Shown piece by piece: positions 11,901 to 25,896 of a stretch of 64,000 nucleotides of DNA. The notes beneath the pieces were generated by a model that saw nothing but the letters and a program-made list of their open reading frames with translations, made no database searches and was not told where the DNA came from. Position numbers and translations under genes: made by a program. Source of the DNA: Amylostereum areolatum (lineage: Eukaryota > Basidiomycota > Agaricomycetes > Russulales > Stereaceae); NCBI GenBank assembly GCA_012932865.1, contig SAXG01000039.1, positions 124,001-188,000 of the forward strand. The letters are read 5' to 3'. How positions within the stretch are numbered: position 1 is the stretch's first letter; the number at the start of each line of letters is the position of its first letter.

Positions 11901-14900
11901 GGGAAGAACACACGCGGATCATTGGTGATCAGGTTCGCCACACTCAGAATGAGGCGGAACTAGGATACACATGTCAGGCCACCTGAATTAATGTGACACT
12001 GCTGTTACTGACCTCTAACGCAGCGACAGTGACAACATTGTGAGGGGATGGAATAAGACGGTCCATGTTCCGATATCGATCCACTTCGGTCAGAGCCTGC
12101 TGCACCAACATGGCTTCTTCCGTGCTCTGCTCGTTCGGAGCGTGCGTTGCGAGAAGTTCGCCGCGTTCCGGAGGCGCCGTGGACATACTTGCGCATGCCA
12201 AGGAAGATATGGTTGTGCAAATGTAAAATGCGTCCGTATAACCATTGGCCGTGTTGTCGTTGTACTTGAGCTGGTCGATCAAGAATTGACGAACGACTGT
12301 TGGGCAACGGCCATTCTCGAACCTGACTTGTGAAATGGCCTTCACCAGCGCCTAGTTGCATATGAATTGTGAATTTTGAGAAAATGGCGTGCACTGATCA
12401 CTTACCCTTCGGACAAAGTACTCCGAGATGTCAGAAAAGTCATTCGGTCTTGGAACATACGTGTGCGTAAACAAGTCCTGTTGAGGGTCCTCCGGGTCAT
12501 AGCAGTAGCGTAGGAAGAGCTTAAAGAGATGAAATAGTCCAAGGAAGTCCATCTTGCGTAGCGCGCACTGCCCGAGTTTATATTTATGAAAACCCAGTCA
12601 ATGCGGACAGAGATACGATACGTACTGTAACCAAGGCCAGAGCGGCCTCACACCGGATGCGGAAGAAATAATTCGTCACCAGCACCGACTTGGTCAGGGT
12701 GCTTGAGACAATAGCACTCGGCATCTTGACGAGAGCATTCACAGCCTAAATAAGTAGAGATCATGTCGATATACGTGCAATCATCTCAGAGCACGGACGC
12801 ACCTCAAGCTGCGCGACTACGTCCCTATCTCGTTGAAGTTGTGAGACCCACATGAAATCGGGCTGGTCGAACGCGATCGCCGCTATCCACTCGAAATCGG
12901 CGTCCATGCGGATCCACTCGTACGTCGCACCGCTCATCATTTGTTCATCCTCCTCCGTCCAGTCGGCAACCTTCCAGTTCTCGCGCTCTTTCTCCTTCTC
13001 CCAAACCTCCAGCCCGAATCCCATGTCCACCATACCCATAGCTTCTGCAGCTTCTGCGTCACCTTCAGCCGCTGCCTGTGCCGCGGCTTGGCGCGCGAGG
13101 TATCGCTTCGTGTTCCTCCGCACACGCTTGTATTTGGTGTTGAATGGCACTTCGTACCTCTTGAATGGCGCACGGATATCCAAGACGTGTTCATAAGGCG
13201 TGCCATCGGCCTCGTGTATACGGATAGTCATTTGACCCTATGACGAATGTTATTTCGTACTCGTAGGTAGCAGTTAACGGTAGACATACCTCGAAAAACG
13301 AGACTGGTTTCAGGAGCGTCTTGCGAACCTCGTCGTGCTCATGGACCTTCCAAGCTGGTGCATCCTGTCGCATGGTGATCTCAACTGCCATCTTTTTTCG
13401 ATTGAACGTTGCAGTAAACCCGAAAGACGGGCAGCCACTTCCATAGATCCATTGGTCGGCAAATGACCGCAGATCTACGCTACTGACCTTCCTACACGTG
13501 CGCAGGAAGGCATGAGTGGAGAGGGCATTGTTCGGCATCTCGCCAGAGATGGCGGACAAAAAAAGCTTGGGGAGGACTCGGGACAGGCCTAATGATGTCC
13601 CAGATTTGCCCAATCGACGGTCAAGAATGTGAAGAACGAGGGGAGCCTTAAGATTCACGAAAGGCAGGAACGAGGCGTCGGGAGGGTCGTAAACCAAGGG
13701 TTGGCAGATAGGTGGCATAGAGCCGTTATCCCATTCGACAGCGCGTTCCATGTCCTTCTTGAGACGGAAGCGGTATTCGTTATTTCCGAAGAGCTTGCGA
13801 AGGAAGAGGGCTGTGATGTAGAGGCCGAGTCCGTTGACCAACCACAAATCCGACCATGTCTTTGGAAGTATGTTGATACCAGCCCACTGACAGGCCAACG
13901 CGTGGCTGAGAACCTGACGTGTTTCATAGACCTGGTCAATAGCATCATCGCCGTGGAGGAGGTCTACCGACGCGAGACACAAGGTGGATGTGTCGAACCG
14001 TGTGACGGGTAGCTCATCGACAAATATAATCTTGTATGATCCGAAAGGATAGGATCCGAACTCTGTCGAGTAGAAGCTCATGGCTTGACGTGTAAACGCC
14101 ACCGACACGGCAAGGGAAAGTTCGTGTCCTGGAAGACAGAACGCGTGCATCTGAGGTTGAGATGAACTGCCGGCTTCATCGTTTGAGTTGTTCTCGACCG
14201 GTATCGAAAGTACGTGGAAGGGGCCGGCGGCAAAGCCTATGTGTTGGGCGGACGTGAGGATACTTTGCGAAAAGACGAATATGGACTTGTTCGAATTGAA
14301 TGGATGGGCTACCTAGAACATCATAAGTTATGACAACATGGGTATTTTGACAATGGATAACGTACCTGTTCGACAAGCTCACCGCTACAAACTACCACAG
14401 TCGGATGTTCCTCTTGTTCTTCGTCATCCTCGTCGTCGGAACCTCTGTCTTCACCTCTATCTTCGAGATACCTCGGAACGATGAACTCGAAGTCCCAAGT
14501 GCACCTTTCCCACATATTGTCGACACAAGGCACCCAGCAACGTGCAGCATCCGGAGAAGACGGTGTAGTATAAACGTGTGGGAACGCGCTGATACCATTG
14601 AGATGAAGTGCGAATTCTACAGGAGACTGGTAACTCACGTGAGGGTATGCATCTGACGGCAAAACAAAGTTCAGGCCATCCACAGGACCGCGGAGGCTGT
14701 ATTCGATGTTGACCATAATGGGGGCAAACTCATTGACTTGCGCAAGCTGAGCGACGGGAAGCCCGGGCGTCTGGGGCTCGGGCGTGGCGGCTATGTTAGC
14801 GCCTGTAAGGTGAGAGATGAATTCGAGGGAGTATTGAGGATCACGCACCTTCGCTAACAAGGCCACTAGTGACATTGCTGAGTGGATGGACAGGGACTTC

Positions 14901-15410
14901 ACGTGGTATGAGGATGGATAGCTCCCCTTCGTCACCGTCCGCGAGAGCAGAGTAGAGCTTGCGCTTGAGCTCTGGGTGGGAGTGCACGTCTTGTGGCGCG
15001 TTCGTAGTCAGATTGGGAAGAGAGTCATAGTGAATGAAGTCGGCATGGTGGTTGGCAACGAGGACTTTGTGGATCGCTAGAAGACGCGTGTCGGTATGAG
15101 ATCACGTTCGGGAAATGCAAAATAAGAGAGAGCATACTGCAGTTGCGCGAATGAAGGTGTATTGTACGGAGATCCTTGCTGGTGGGGACGATCGTAAGCT
15201 CGGTGTAGCCCTGGAGAGTGGTGGAATTAGTGGAGAGGTGGAGGCCGCGAGGTGGGAGGTTGATATACCCAAATGCTCCCAGAGAAGTCAATCTCTAGGA
15301 CAACACGTTGGTGGCTAGTAGATACGCGAGAGATTATCAGAGAGGCAAGAGGGAGTAGGGAGGGAAGAGACGTATATAGAGAAACCGCGACGAGTGCTCT
15401 CGCGTTGCAT
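8965..15410 (-). CDS. TAF2: TFIID subunit TAF2 with three C-terminal bromodomains
   Basis: TAF2 helps TFIID bind core promoters. The start ATG 15410 gives MQRESTRRGFSI, then after an intron HQRVVLEIDFSGSIW and GYTELTIVP, the beta-sandwich start of the M1-aminopeptidase-like fold. The catalytic-like part (13.2-14.2 kb) reads GSYKIIFVDELP and LSHALACQWAG, where a peptidase has HExxH; the zinc site is lost, as known for TAF2. After a helical repeat part (11.4-13.2 kb) and a proline/lysine-rich linker come three bromodomain modules: about 10.65-10.97 kb (NPMDLSTMSAKL, NAKTYNAPTT), 9.4-9.8 kb (MDLGTISSKL, NCRLFNPPTT) and 9.0-9.3 kb (DLRTIKQKLDADKY, NAVHFNG). All three keep the asparagine used for acetyl-lysine contact. 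The stop is TGA at 8965-8967. About fifteen introns. It is divergent from LTV1. Confidence 0.92.
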
Positions 15411-15708
15411 CTTGTTGAGGAGTCCGGGTTGGAGAAGAGTGTCTGTGTGAGCGATAGGAGAAGGGAAGAGAAGGAGTAGAGTATAAAAGAGAAGAGATGG
15501 TGGGAAATGATAACCGCTGCCTCTGGCTGCAGCCTGAAGCGAGGAGAGAACCTGGACGGAACCAAGCCAGTCGCCAGACGCGCGCGACCCGCCGCTTGCC
15601 TCGCTTATGTCAGCACACCCCAGACACGGTCCGCCAGCGATCCGTGTCTTTTCTGCTTTGTCTTTCAAGCTCAGGCTCTTCCGAATCCCCAACGTCAAAG
15701 TGCTCGCG
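15411..15708. promoter_or_regulatory. Bidirectional promoter of TAF2 and LTV1
   Basis: The start codons of TAF2 (minus) and LTV1 (plus) are 298 bp apart and face away from each other, so the promoters must share this stretch. It contains a TATA-like GTATAAAAGAG near 15480, whose partner start is unclear. Confidence 0.55.
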
Positions 15709-17561
15709 ATGGCTCCCAAGTCAAAGTCCATCTTCAGGCAACCAGGTGCCCAACACTTCCAGCTCGTACACAGATCTCAGCGCGATCCCCTCATTCACGA
15801 TCCCGATGCAAGTCAGCATGTTCTCAAGCCTTTTACGCGTGAAAACGACAAGAAGGTACTACCCCTCACCCTCACTCTTATATCTGCATCAACTTCACGC
15901 CCTTCAGGGAAAATCGCGCGGAGATCTCGAAAACCTCATTTCTCCCTCGGATCTTGCACATGACACCGCTCGTCCCAACGTCGGGGAAGCCTCCCTCTAC
16001 GGCGTTTACTTTGACGATATAGAGTATGATTACATGCAGCATCTTCGCCCCGTCGGTGTCCAAGAGGATGGGGTCGACTCCACTCTGACTAGAGGCCCCG
16101 CCACGGCAGCCCGTATCAAAGGGCAAGGATAGGACTCCAATTGTCCTACGCGATCTTCCGGCAGAAGCCCTCCCGTCGACCTCTGAGCTCCCCAGGAATT
16201 ATGAAAGCCAGCAAGCCGTCCCAAGCTCTATCGCTGGCTTCCAACCGGATATGGATCCCCATCTCCGTCAAGTCCTTGAGGCTCTTGAAGACGATGCATT
16301 TGTTGAAGACGAACTCGAGGATGACTTCTTCTCCGAACTCGTCCAGGAAGGCGAACGCGACGCTTCGGACGCTTTCAACTACGAATTTGCGGAGGATGGG
16401 CTGTTGGAAGGCGAAAATGAGATGGCTTCTGAGGAAGACGAAGAACTGGGCGAAGACGCCGGATGGGAAGCGCATTTCGCCGCATTCAAAAAGAAGCAGA
16501 AGGTGGATGCAACTCGCGGTCACGCAGAGGATGAAGACGGTCTTTCCGAAGGTGGTGATACTATCGGTCAACTTCCAGAAATTTCTGTCGTGGGTGGAAA
16601 GAAACGACGGAGAGGTGGCTCAGACGCTTCTGGCTATAGCATGACAAGTTCATCCATGTTTCGCACCGACGGTCTTCGCCTCCTCGACGACCGCTTTGAG
16701 CAGGTGCGTGCGCCCCTCTTTTTATGAAATTATCTCTCACCTTGCCATTGCATGCAGTTCGAGAAACAATATGACGAAGACGAAGAGATTCCCGACGACT
16801 CCGATTCCGATGATGGTGCACCTGAACTCATCACTTCGCGGGAGGACTTTGAGGCCCTTATGGACGATTTCCTCGACAACTATGAAATCCATGGTGGCAA
16901 GTTAAAGCCGTCTCTTGAAGGCGTTGGCGTGGAAAAGCTGGAGATTCTTCGCCTCGCCATGGGGCGCGACGAGCGCGTAAAGGCCCCTGATCGGCCGTCG
17001 GACGAGTCCAGCGACGACGACGACGATATCTACGCAGCATTGGAGAAGGAAGATAAACATGACCGATGGGATGTCGAGACCGTGCTTAGTACGCCCGCTT
17101 CTACTTCGGTTCTTGGTGGCGTCGTTGTTAACAAATACTCCAGCGACTCATACAAACATTGAGAATCATCCTCGACTCATCCGCGCCCGCGAGAGCAACC
17201 CTGTTCCGAAAATCAGGCTTGACCCACGCACCGGTCTTCCTACAATTTCCTCCACCCCCACAGTCAAGGCACCCAAACGTCGTTCGCCGTCTCCCGAAGA
17301 CGAGTCCCGTGGTACGACTGCCCGCTCACATCCTACTTCTCTCCTAGCTGATGCGCCTTGGCGGCTTTAGAAATCCACAATACCATCGCACGCTCGCGCG
17401 ACGAGTCCAAAGAAGACAAGAAGGCGCGTAAACAAGCTGTCAAACAAGAGAAGCAGTCGCGCCGTGTTGAAAAGAAAGCAACTAAACAAGAGTTCTCGGC
17501 TGCAATCAAGCAGCAGTCGCAAATTCTTGCCAGTAAAAACGCCAAAACGCGCAAGCTCTAA
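15709..17561 (+). CDS. LTV1: LTV1, 40S ribosome biogenesis factor (one frame displacement)
   Basis: LTV1 acts in late maturation and export of the small ribosomal subunit. The start ATG 15709 gives MAPKSKSIFRQPGAQHFQLV, the strongly conserved LTV1 opening. Then follow GVYFDDIEYDYMQHLRPVGVQEDGVDSTL, with an intron at about 15856-15907 before this, FQPDMDPHLRQVLEALEDDAF, an acidic middle, FEKQYDEDEEIPDDSDSDD and ITSREDFEALMDDFLDNYE, and a basic end KKATKQEFSAAIKQQSQIL. The stop is TAA at 17559-17561. Between DSTL (16076-16087) and LEAPPRQPVSKGK (from 16089) the frame moves by one base, at or near 16088, with no believable intron; see findings. It is divergent from TAF2 and convergent with FAB1. 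The gene identity is clear; whether the reading frame is intact is not. Confidence 0.9.
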
Positions 17562-17827
17562 TGCGCTCAAAGGCTGAAGCTGAAGCGCTGACAGTTGAAA
17601 AAGTATTGTCCGACTACTTAGACGTAAAGGAGATATAATTGAGTGAGTGCGGGTATTGTATTGTACACAGATAGATGTATGTTACTAGGCCGCGGAATGG
17701 TTTGTACAACGTGCAAGTGGAATGTAAACTATGGTACAGTCAAGGTCCGTGCGAAAGGCCATGAAACAGTCATGAATATGGAGAAACTTTTCCATTCGTA
17801 ATGTGATTGTCGGCTACAACCTGGCAA

Positions 17828-20800
17828 TCACCAGTCTGGCCATAGATCAAGGAGCGCATTGCCGTCTTCTTCCGGTGCATCATTCTGCTTCATCCACCGA
17901 TCTGGCACCTTTCCAAGATATTAATGGTGGATAACTAGACAAGGAAACAAAAAAACAGCGTACCAGAGGGAAGTACCTTTCCATAGCGCTCAAAAACCGC
18001 TGGCGATACTGCTTAGGAGTGACAATGGTGGGCTCGCCCTTGCCCGCTCCACCCAGGAAAGCGGATTCTTTCACCCAACTTTCCAGCTTTTTATCCCAGG
18101 TATAAGTTCGGACGTAGTCTATAGAACATGTAATTATTATTTGCCGCCATACAATGAAGGAGGGGAAGAACTGACCGACGATCCCAACCACGAGCTCGTT
18201 TTTCTGGCTATCTACACCAACGACAAGAGAGTAGTCCATAACATTGATGTCGGCGAGGAACTTGCTGTCGTTGAACAAGGCACCGCGCAATATCCGCTTT
18301 GAATGCTCGCGTAAGTAGAAGGGCGCCAGATGAGCAACTGTAAGTTGCGAAAATCAGTTATAGTCCAGGGTTCTGAAAACAACCATACGTTGCACGAGAT
18401 TTTCATCTAGGAGTACTTCATTCTCACGTCCCGTGGATTGGACGTGTCGATTGCGTGTTGAGCCTTTCAGGTCGAAGATCTATTGATATGTAAGAAGTAA
18501 AAATATGACACAGAAGTCGCAACATACTTTGGAATATCGGCGGTCGTAGAATAAGTTCTCCATGACCAGGAGGTTCATTTGCGTCACCTTCGTTCGGCCA
18601 CTGCCCTTGTCTTTGCCATTTCGTCTGAAGGTGATTTTGTAGCATCCGAAGACTTTTGCGAGCAACGTCGGACGCTACAATGATATATTAGCGGTGCGAG
18701 ACGTGGTAACGCGAGACCGACTTACATCGGCGGAAACGGCAGAGGACATGTAGTCGAAGTACGCGGGGGCGAACGTTTCCATCGTTTGTACCTCCGTTCT
18801 GGACATTTCCTTGGCGATGAATCGATCATCTAAGGGGAAAGTTTATCTGAAACCGTACACTAATGAATATGAATAGGACACGAACCTTGCGTCTTCAAAA
18901 ATGCCGATCCCGACTTGCCACCACTCGCATCCCACTTGACGCATCGCGCCAGGGATTCCACCATGCTCTTTTCGCAATCGTACGTCCTACGGAGTGCATC
19001 GAACTGTTCAGGGTACAGGACAGTACAACTGATGGTAAGACCGCCGCTTTCGAAGGCTTGAAGGGTTGGTTGAGTACACTCCTGCCCAGTATGACACAGA
19101 ACTTACTGATTGCCCACGGGAGCTTTGACGACGGAACTCGAAGTTCTTCAGTGAGGTTCACCCCCTCTGACGCGTCGACATTGACAACGCCCCAAGTTGA
19201 GGTGGATTCAGCAATCGACCGGTCATCGGGCATAAATGCCTCTCCACCGTCTGTCAACTTAGGTTCTCTTGCCTGCCGCTTCTCCGCTCGGGACTTGGCC
19301 AGCATATCACGGTACAAAGGTGAGCTATATGCAATAAAGTTCGCCGTGAGCATGAGTGCAATATTGAAAAGAAACAACTGACTTCAAGGCTAGCGCAATA
19401 ATTGATGTCGGCTCATCTGTGCGAACCACCATCGACGAATCACGGAAAATGTGCTCGGGGTCGACCATGGGATCTTCGCCCTCCAAGTCCACTCGACTGC
19501 GCAAAGGTGTCTGCTGTGGCCAGAAACCGGATAGTGCTTTCATCAAGGACCTCCGTTCTTGTCCAGGGAGGCTGAATTCCGCGTCCGGAGAAGGATGGTC
19601 CCTCGTATTTGGCGGTATCACAGGTGACCCAGGGGGTGAGACGGCGCTGTCCTGGCTGAAAGTACTTGTCGAGCCGTCCAATACATCTGAAGCCGAGAAT
19701 GCCTTGGGAGGTTCCAGAGAAGGTCCAAGTTGCGTTGGGGGGGCTTGTTCCGGAGCTGGTTCCATGACCTCGGGCAGGGTAGACGACGTTTCTGGGGAGG
19801 GCTTGTCCGGCAATTTGCGACTGTCGTCCTCGTCGCCGCCTTCGTCATCGGCTTCGCTTGAAGAATCAGAGCTTTCATACTCGTCTCTTATCGCGTCTTT
19901 GACGCTATCGAGAACCTCGACCTTGGCCTTGGCCGATGCGACCGGCCGTGGACGGCGACCCCGGATAACAGAGTAACGGCGGTTAGACCGCTCCGTGTCC
20001 TTGTTAATACGTTCGAAGTGCTTTGCTATATTAGACACTTTACTCCCGGCACCGGATGTGCGCCTGAAGGTAGACTTTGTGGCGCTGTTCGGAGCCGGTC
20101 TAGACACTCCCTTGTCCTTGGTGGAACGGTTTAATTTTAGGGGTGGAAGTTTCAGTGCAGGGACGGGTCGCAATATAGGTGAGGGGCTTGCTCGCCCATT
20201 CTTGTTGACCCATTCGCTGCTCGGTCGCTTCTCCGGAGAGGGCTGACGTGAGGGATCCTTGGAATCTGCCGACGACATGACAGGGCCTGGTATGCGAGTG
20301 TGTTGGGTTGCTTGTCTAGCAACCCTCCGAGTCTGGGTGAGATATCGAGGAGCGATGCTGGCAGCATAGCTCTGCTCAAAATCCGAAGATGATGCCTTCC
20401 GATTAGGCACATGTTTATGACGGGTACGAACAGGAGGCAGACGAGTGTTAGACGATTCTTGATCGCTATCCGCGGGTTGCAAACGAGGGGAGAGGGCTGT
20501 CTTGGCAAGGTCCTCTACTCCTTGGGGAGGTAAGTAATCTTGATATCGTTTCACCAGTTCAGCGACGTTGGGCTGTTGCATTGACCGCCTAGGTAGTCTT
20601 GAGCCACTTTTGACCGGTCGCTCGCGAGTTGCGTGTACATCTTCGACCTACGAAAGGAGGTCAGGAACATAATTTTAAAACAGTGAAGACACGCGCTGAC
20701 CTGCCCCTGCGACGCTTGTTCGAGACCAGAAGGAAGCTCGCCTGGAAGCACGTTTCCCCTCAAAGCACCAATGGTGGAGTCGCTGCCCGGGTCCGACTTT

Positions 20801-23800
20801 GATTCTTGACCGGAAAGCATCAAGTCTTGTTCAGTCTTATCAGTGTCATTATCGGATGGCAACAGTGCAAGGGAGGGTCGTGCATCGGTCTCCTGAACTG
20901 GACTACGTTTCCTGACGATACCTGGACCCTCTGTTTCTGACATGTCAGACGCCGAGGACGCGGAAGTGAAGGAATCGCCTGTTACGCGACGCATCATGGG
21001 GGGAGGCATGTTTTCTTCGGCCTCTGACACGCTGGATGATGGGATGGCATTTTCGAACGCGCCTGAAAGATCATACCGACGAGGCCATATTGCACGCATG
21101 GTATTGAAGGTGGATACCCGCCGACCCTTGTCCGAAGTTATGGGCTTGGGCTTGGGAAGCTTGTCAAAGTCTGCTTGCCACGCGACGATCTTGTCCTGGC
21201 GATATGAGCGAACACGATTCAAGGCTAAGGTATCCGTAGGGGCCGACTCCTTGTAAACCTCATTCATCAGTCGGGTGATATCGGCCTTCTCAGACTCAGC
21301 CCTGAGGATAAGCCCGTTGACAGTCGCAGTGAGTTTTGCATCTGCCTCCTCGTCACCTGTCGCCGCATCTATGTTGATAAGCTTTAGATCATCCACAAGG
21401 GCTGAGTACCAAAGAAAATTGCGATGGCTAAGGCGCTCAAAGTCCACGTTCTTCAACTCCAGCAATGTTTCTGGGCGGACCCGAATTCGTCTTGGAGGAT
21501 AGACCACCTCGTGCAGGATCACAGGATCGGCTTGGAAGCGCAGCGTCATGCCTCGTACAGCAAAGTAACGAATGTGATGGCGATAGATATTGTGTTCACA
21601 ACCTGCGCCTTGGACAAGCTGAACGTCTGCGGGATAGAAGTGAAGTTCAAGGAACTTTGCGAAAGAATAACGCTGCATCTCCTCAGAGACGGGGATGAAA
21701 GGCGTAGCGGAGCCGCAAATACGACATGCACTCCACGTTGTGATCAACTCGGGCGAAGGGGAATTCCCGATCCCAATGATCTGGCCGTCCCAAGGCTCGA
21801 CTGCGACAGAGAGTCGCGTCTCATGGTGAACGAACGACTTGCAATGGCGGGCCAAGGGGTGGTTGCACCCCTTCCCAGAACATACGGGTTGTTTCGGGTC
21901 CAATGTCCAAGTGAGAGTATCGAGGATGGAGCTTTCGATGAACTGACCCAGGGTACAGTCGTTCTCCCCATAGTAGGTGATATAACGAAGGCAGGGAGGA
22001 AAACACGGCGGCAGGTGACCGAATTCGGCGGTCGGTACAATAGATTCCCACAGGCTGATGCATTGATACTTCTCCGCGACGAAGTCATCGGCATTCTTTC
22101 GAAGATACCATTCCCATATTCGCTGCTGCTCCTGGTGCTGCCACTTGACAAAACTAAGCTGACTCTCTAAGGCGATGTCTTCTCCGGTTTTTAATGGCAC
22201 CAAAGGCTCTTCAAAAGGCGTCTGGGGAATAAGTCCAGGTGACATTGCAAGAGCGGATGTTGAAGCAGACGAAGAGGAGGGCTGTAGGTCAAAATAACCA
22301 GGCTCCGATGCGGTAGGAGTCTTGGGCATCTCCCCGGTTGGGGTCGGCAAGGAAATATCCGGACATTTCAACGACTCAATCTGAGCATTGATGTCTTCTC
22401 GATTGAAAGTCATGGGGGTGATGGTAGCATCCTGGAAGTGGCCTGAGGGTCGTTGCTCCTCCCGACGGACAATCTCGTCCTCCCAAGCTTGTTTAACATG
22501 AATCAACACGTCATCCAGTTCTTTCATGCGACGTATGGGATAGGGAGGGGGGAAGCGCAAAGTAGCGGAGACTGAGATGAATGTGGTGAGGTACGGCTGT
22601 AATGAACGCTGAATGCGCCGGGAAAGACGGAGCTGTTCCGCATCGTCGTCTGGCAGATCTGCTTCGTCGGGATCATCTGTGTCGCTCTGGACCGTATCGG
22701 AAGATGGCTCGAGCGATGGCAAAGGTACCGCTAGCCGTGCCAGGGAGACAGAGAGGGGGACGGAATACGGGATAACCGTATTGTGATTTGGAGCGCGGTT
22801 GCTGTAAGAAACAGGAACAGCGTCTGCCGTCAGTGGAGGGAGAGATATGACGGAATCCTTCCATAGGTGAGTTTCTAGTTTGAGGTTGCGTACGATGAAC
22901 ATTAGGAAACGAGTAACTTTCTTGATGCGCCGGAGAGTGTCGATATCACCACCGCGGAGCACGATAGTGCACCCCATCTCCCTGTTGCATCCTTCGAAGC
23001 GCATGTAGGATTTTCTACGCCCAGGAATCAATGGATGATCAAATGTCTGTATGCGAAATGTGCCAGAATGTCCTAAACGAGGTTCCAATGCCAACTTGTC
23101 CATGGAAGAGAATACGCCACCCTGTGTCATACGGGCAACGAACTGTATGGCCGAAGGTTTGACACTGCGAGCAACGGCAATGTTGTGTTTGGCAAGCGCG
23201 TCGATAACCAGTCTCGACACAGATTTCTCGACCAGGACAACATGCGGACGGAGGGCGGCAATACGGCTCGTGAGATTGCCGAGATACTCCTTTTCTTGAC
23301 GGACAATCTGACCAAAATGCATGTATTGCCCCTCAACACGGCTGAACTCCAGAGGGAAAGTCACAAGCATGATCCTTGGATTTCCCTGAGACCTTGACAT
23401 TGTTTTATGCGCCACATTCTTCGTTATGACGGCACCGTCAACGTATTCGGAGTCCTTGGGGGCACCCCCCGGGATCTTCTTGATTTTGACATATCGGCGA
23501 ACGTCCATGTCGGTACCCTGCCGTTGAGGGTGTGCAGTGAATGTGAGTTCCCGCGCAATGCGAAGAGCTAGCTTGAGGAGTGTTTCCTCCCATTCAGAAA
23601 AGTTCGGAATGCCTTCCTTCGTCAACATCTGCCTGAGCATGAGGCGAAGGTGAAACATTGATAACAGGTTTAGCTCTTGGGCATAGCTGTGTTTTCGGAA
23701 GTGAATAACGACATAACGACATAACGACTGTTTACATACGCAGTGCTCTCTCGTCGCGTCCGCCATCCAGGTTCCACAAGGTTGGGCCCCATCATGAAGT

Positions 23801-25324
23801 CCGCCATTCGGCTTTGTGCTCGACTTCGGATGAAGGGTGTAGAAGGCTCAAATTCTGCGTATGAGTTGTACCGCGATCGATCGAAGCCTCCTGGTCCTGG
23901 ACTTTCGCCAGACCGCTCTGGAGAGCTAGGGGGGAATTGAATGGTGGATTTGGCGCCATCTGTAACGGGGATAGTAACAGGGAAGTCAACAGGCGTCTTC
24001 GATCCAGGTGCGACGGGTGAAGTGTAATGCGAATATGAAGACGCCAGACCGTCACCATCCTTCTCTTCGTCTACTATGGCCCTGCGAAAAGGCGCAATGA
24101 TCTTGCGACCACCCCACTCATCGCTTTGTGCCAGAAGACCAGGAGGTGAGATAGATCTCGAGCCAAAGCCACTCTCATCGGATCCTGATATTGGTCGGCG
24201 TTTGGTTTCAGCAATCGAGAAAAGGTTGAAAGGTTCATCAGTGGATCCGAATAACTGTGATGCTGCGAATGGCGATTGTGAATGATGCTCCCCAGAGGAA
24301 AACTCTTGTTGAGTAGCAAAGGGGGTAACTGCGCTGGATACGACCGACCGTTGATCGTCGTCCTCGTCCTCGTCGACTGTCGCAAGTTTCTCCAAACAAA
24401 GGTTGCAGACACGAATCATGCCGTTGTGCCCGAAGCGAGACCCTTTGATGATATTTGACGCACATCGAGAGCAAAAAATGGATCCTGTATCAATGTGTTC
24501 ATGAAACGTTAAATCGATCATCGAGTGATATGCGTACCACATATGCGGCAGTGATGTTTTCTTCGCCACGTCGTGAACACGCTCTTGCAGTCATAACACT
24601 CTCTGCACGTTTCATCGTCCATCCAATAGTCGCGAGAGAGTCCTGAGGAGACTGGCTTTCGATAACATCACGACACAAATACAAACCACATACCTTCACC
24701 CCGTATACGTCTGATCACTTTTGACACTGATCCAGTCCTGTTGATGCTTGTCGTGGTTCTAATGCTCCTGGCATCATCTTGAATCGGAAACCCAGGTATA
24801 GCCGTGCCGTACAAGCCTCCGTCGAAGTTTTCGGATACAGATGGGCTCATAAATGCTCCGTTCGATTGAAGTCTTTCGTGATCTAGGTTGAAAGAAGGAG
24901 CCTCGGATACAACGGGCGTGTAGGACATGAGCGGTGGGGCAACATTAGATGGAACCACAACCATAGGTGCAGGCCTGTCGGAAGCAGATGAAGACCTCGA
25001 CGGTTCATTGGACCGAGGGCTCTGAATTACTGCATTGGAAGGGCGGCGGCGGTCGACGGGAGGGGAGTTGGAAGGGCCTAGTGGGACATGGGTTGGAGAA
25101 ACGGTGGCCACGGTGGTGTTTCCAGAGACAAGAGGGGTAGCGAATGTGCTTTTGACTTTGGATAGAAATGAGGTCATTAGGGCATATGAAGACTGGTCGT
25201 TCTCGTCCTCCTCGGAGAATGGATTGAAGGAGGTGAGGCTCGCAACATCGTCGGTCAGCTTGGTGCTTCGAGACGAGTGAATAGAACCATCTGTACGGAT
25301 ACTTGAAGGTTGAGAGGGGTCCAT
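17828..25324 (-). CDS. FAB1: Fab1, phosphatidylinositol 3-phosphate 5-kinase
   Basis: Fab1/PIKfyve makes PI(3,5)P2 on the vacuole and late endosome. The start ATG 25324 gives [14 protein letters not shown] and a disordered serine-rich lead. A FYVE zinc finger at about 24.37-24.64 kb shows [33 protein letters not shown] and CNLCLEKL, with all expected cysteines. The very long central exon (20551-23766 frame) holds the chaperonin-like CCT/GroEL domain near 22.9-23.5 kb ([26 protein letters not shown]) and the cysteine-rich segment following it. The lipid kinase domain lies at about 17.9-19.1 kb with [31 protein letters not shown] and [13 protein letters not shown]. The protein ends LLDLWPDW and TGA at 17828-17830. 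The order FYVE, CCT, kinase is that of full-length Fab1, so the gene looks complete. It is divergent from CSN2. Confidence 0.94.
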
Positions 25325-25896
25325 GGATCTTAAGGCCGGCCGCAAATGTTAAGAAGAGATAGATGCATGGAGAATGAGGAGGCGGAGAGGGCGAGGGTGA
25401 GGGTGAACACTCAAGAGTTACAGTCCTGGAGATTGACTACATGTAACCCAGAAAGCTTCCATGCTTGATTAGGGCTGATGACTAATACCCCACGCACAAC
25501 AACCTCAGGCTTTGTCCATCCTTTCGCACATTCTTCGGAGCGATCTTCCCTGGAGGTTCATATGTGAAGAAAGTGCACTTTCTAGACTATGCGAATGAAT
25601 AGGATGTTCACTGGACGTCGTGTAAGGCATGACATCCTCCGCCTCGACGCGTATCGCGTTCGGTCACGTGATACCGCGTGTGGTGTCAGTGTCGTCTTGT
25701 CGGGTGGCGCGCCTGTTCGACCATCTCTTCATACACTACGCTAAAGTTCTTAGCTATCGACCACAAGAGTGCTGTCTGGTATGACCTACACAACCCTAAC
25801 AACTTTGCTGAAAGCTGATTGTTACAGCGTCAAGGAAGTGCCTTCATTCTCCAACTCGATAGCTTTCTTGTCTTTCCACCCACCTTCCACCGTACC
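25325..25896. promoter_or_regulatory. Divergent promoter of FAB1 and CSN2 with a CACGTG site
   Basis: 572 bp between the FAB1 start (minus) and the CSN2 start (plus). A perfect palindromic CACGTG (E-box type, bound by bHLH factors in fungi) lies at 25665-25670 inside GGTCACGTGATACC. The binding factor cannot be told from sequence. Confidence 0.45.

Noticed and set aside
16056..16092. A 37-bp GT..AG intron that would repair the LTV1 frame
   Set aside because: Shorter than any other intron I trust in this window and it would delete conserved LTV1 residues.
21424..22170. 248-codon plus-strand frame
   Set aside because: Shadow of the long FAB1 exon on the other strand.
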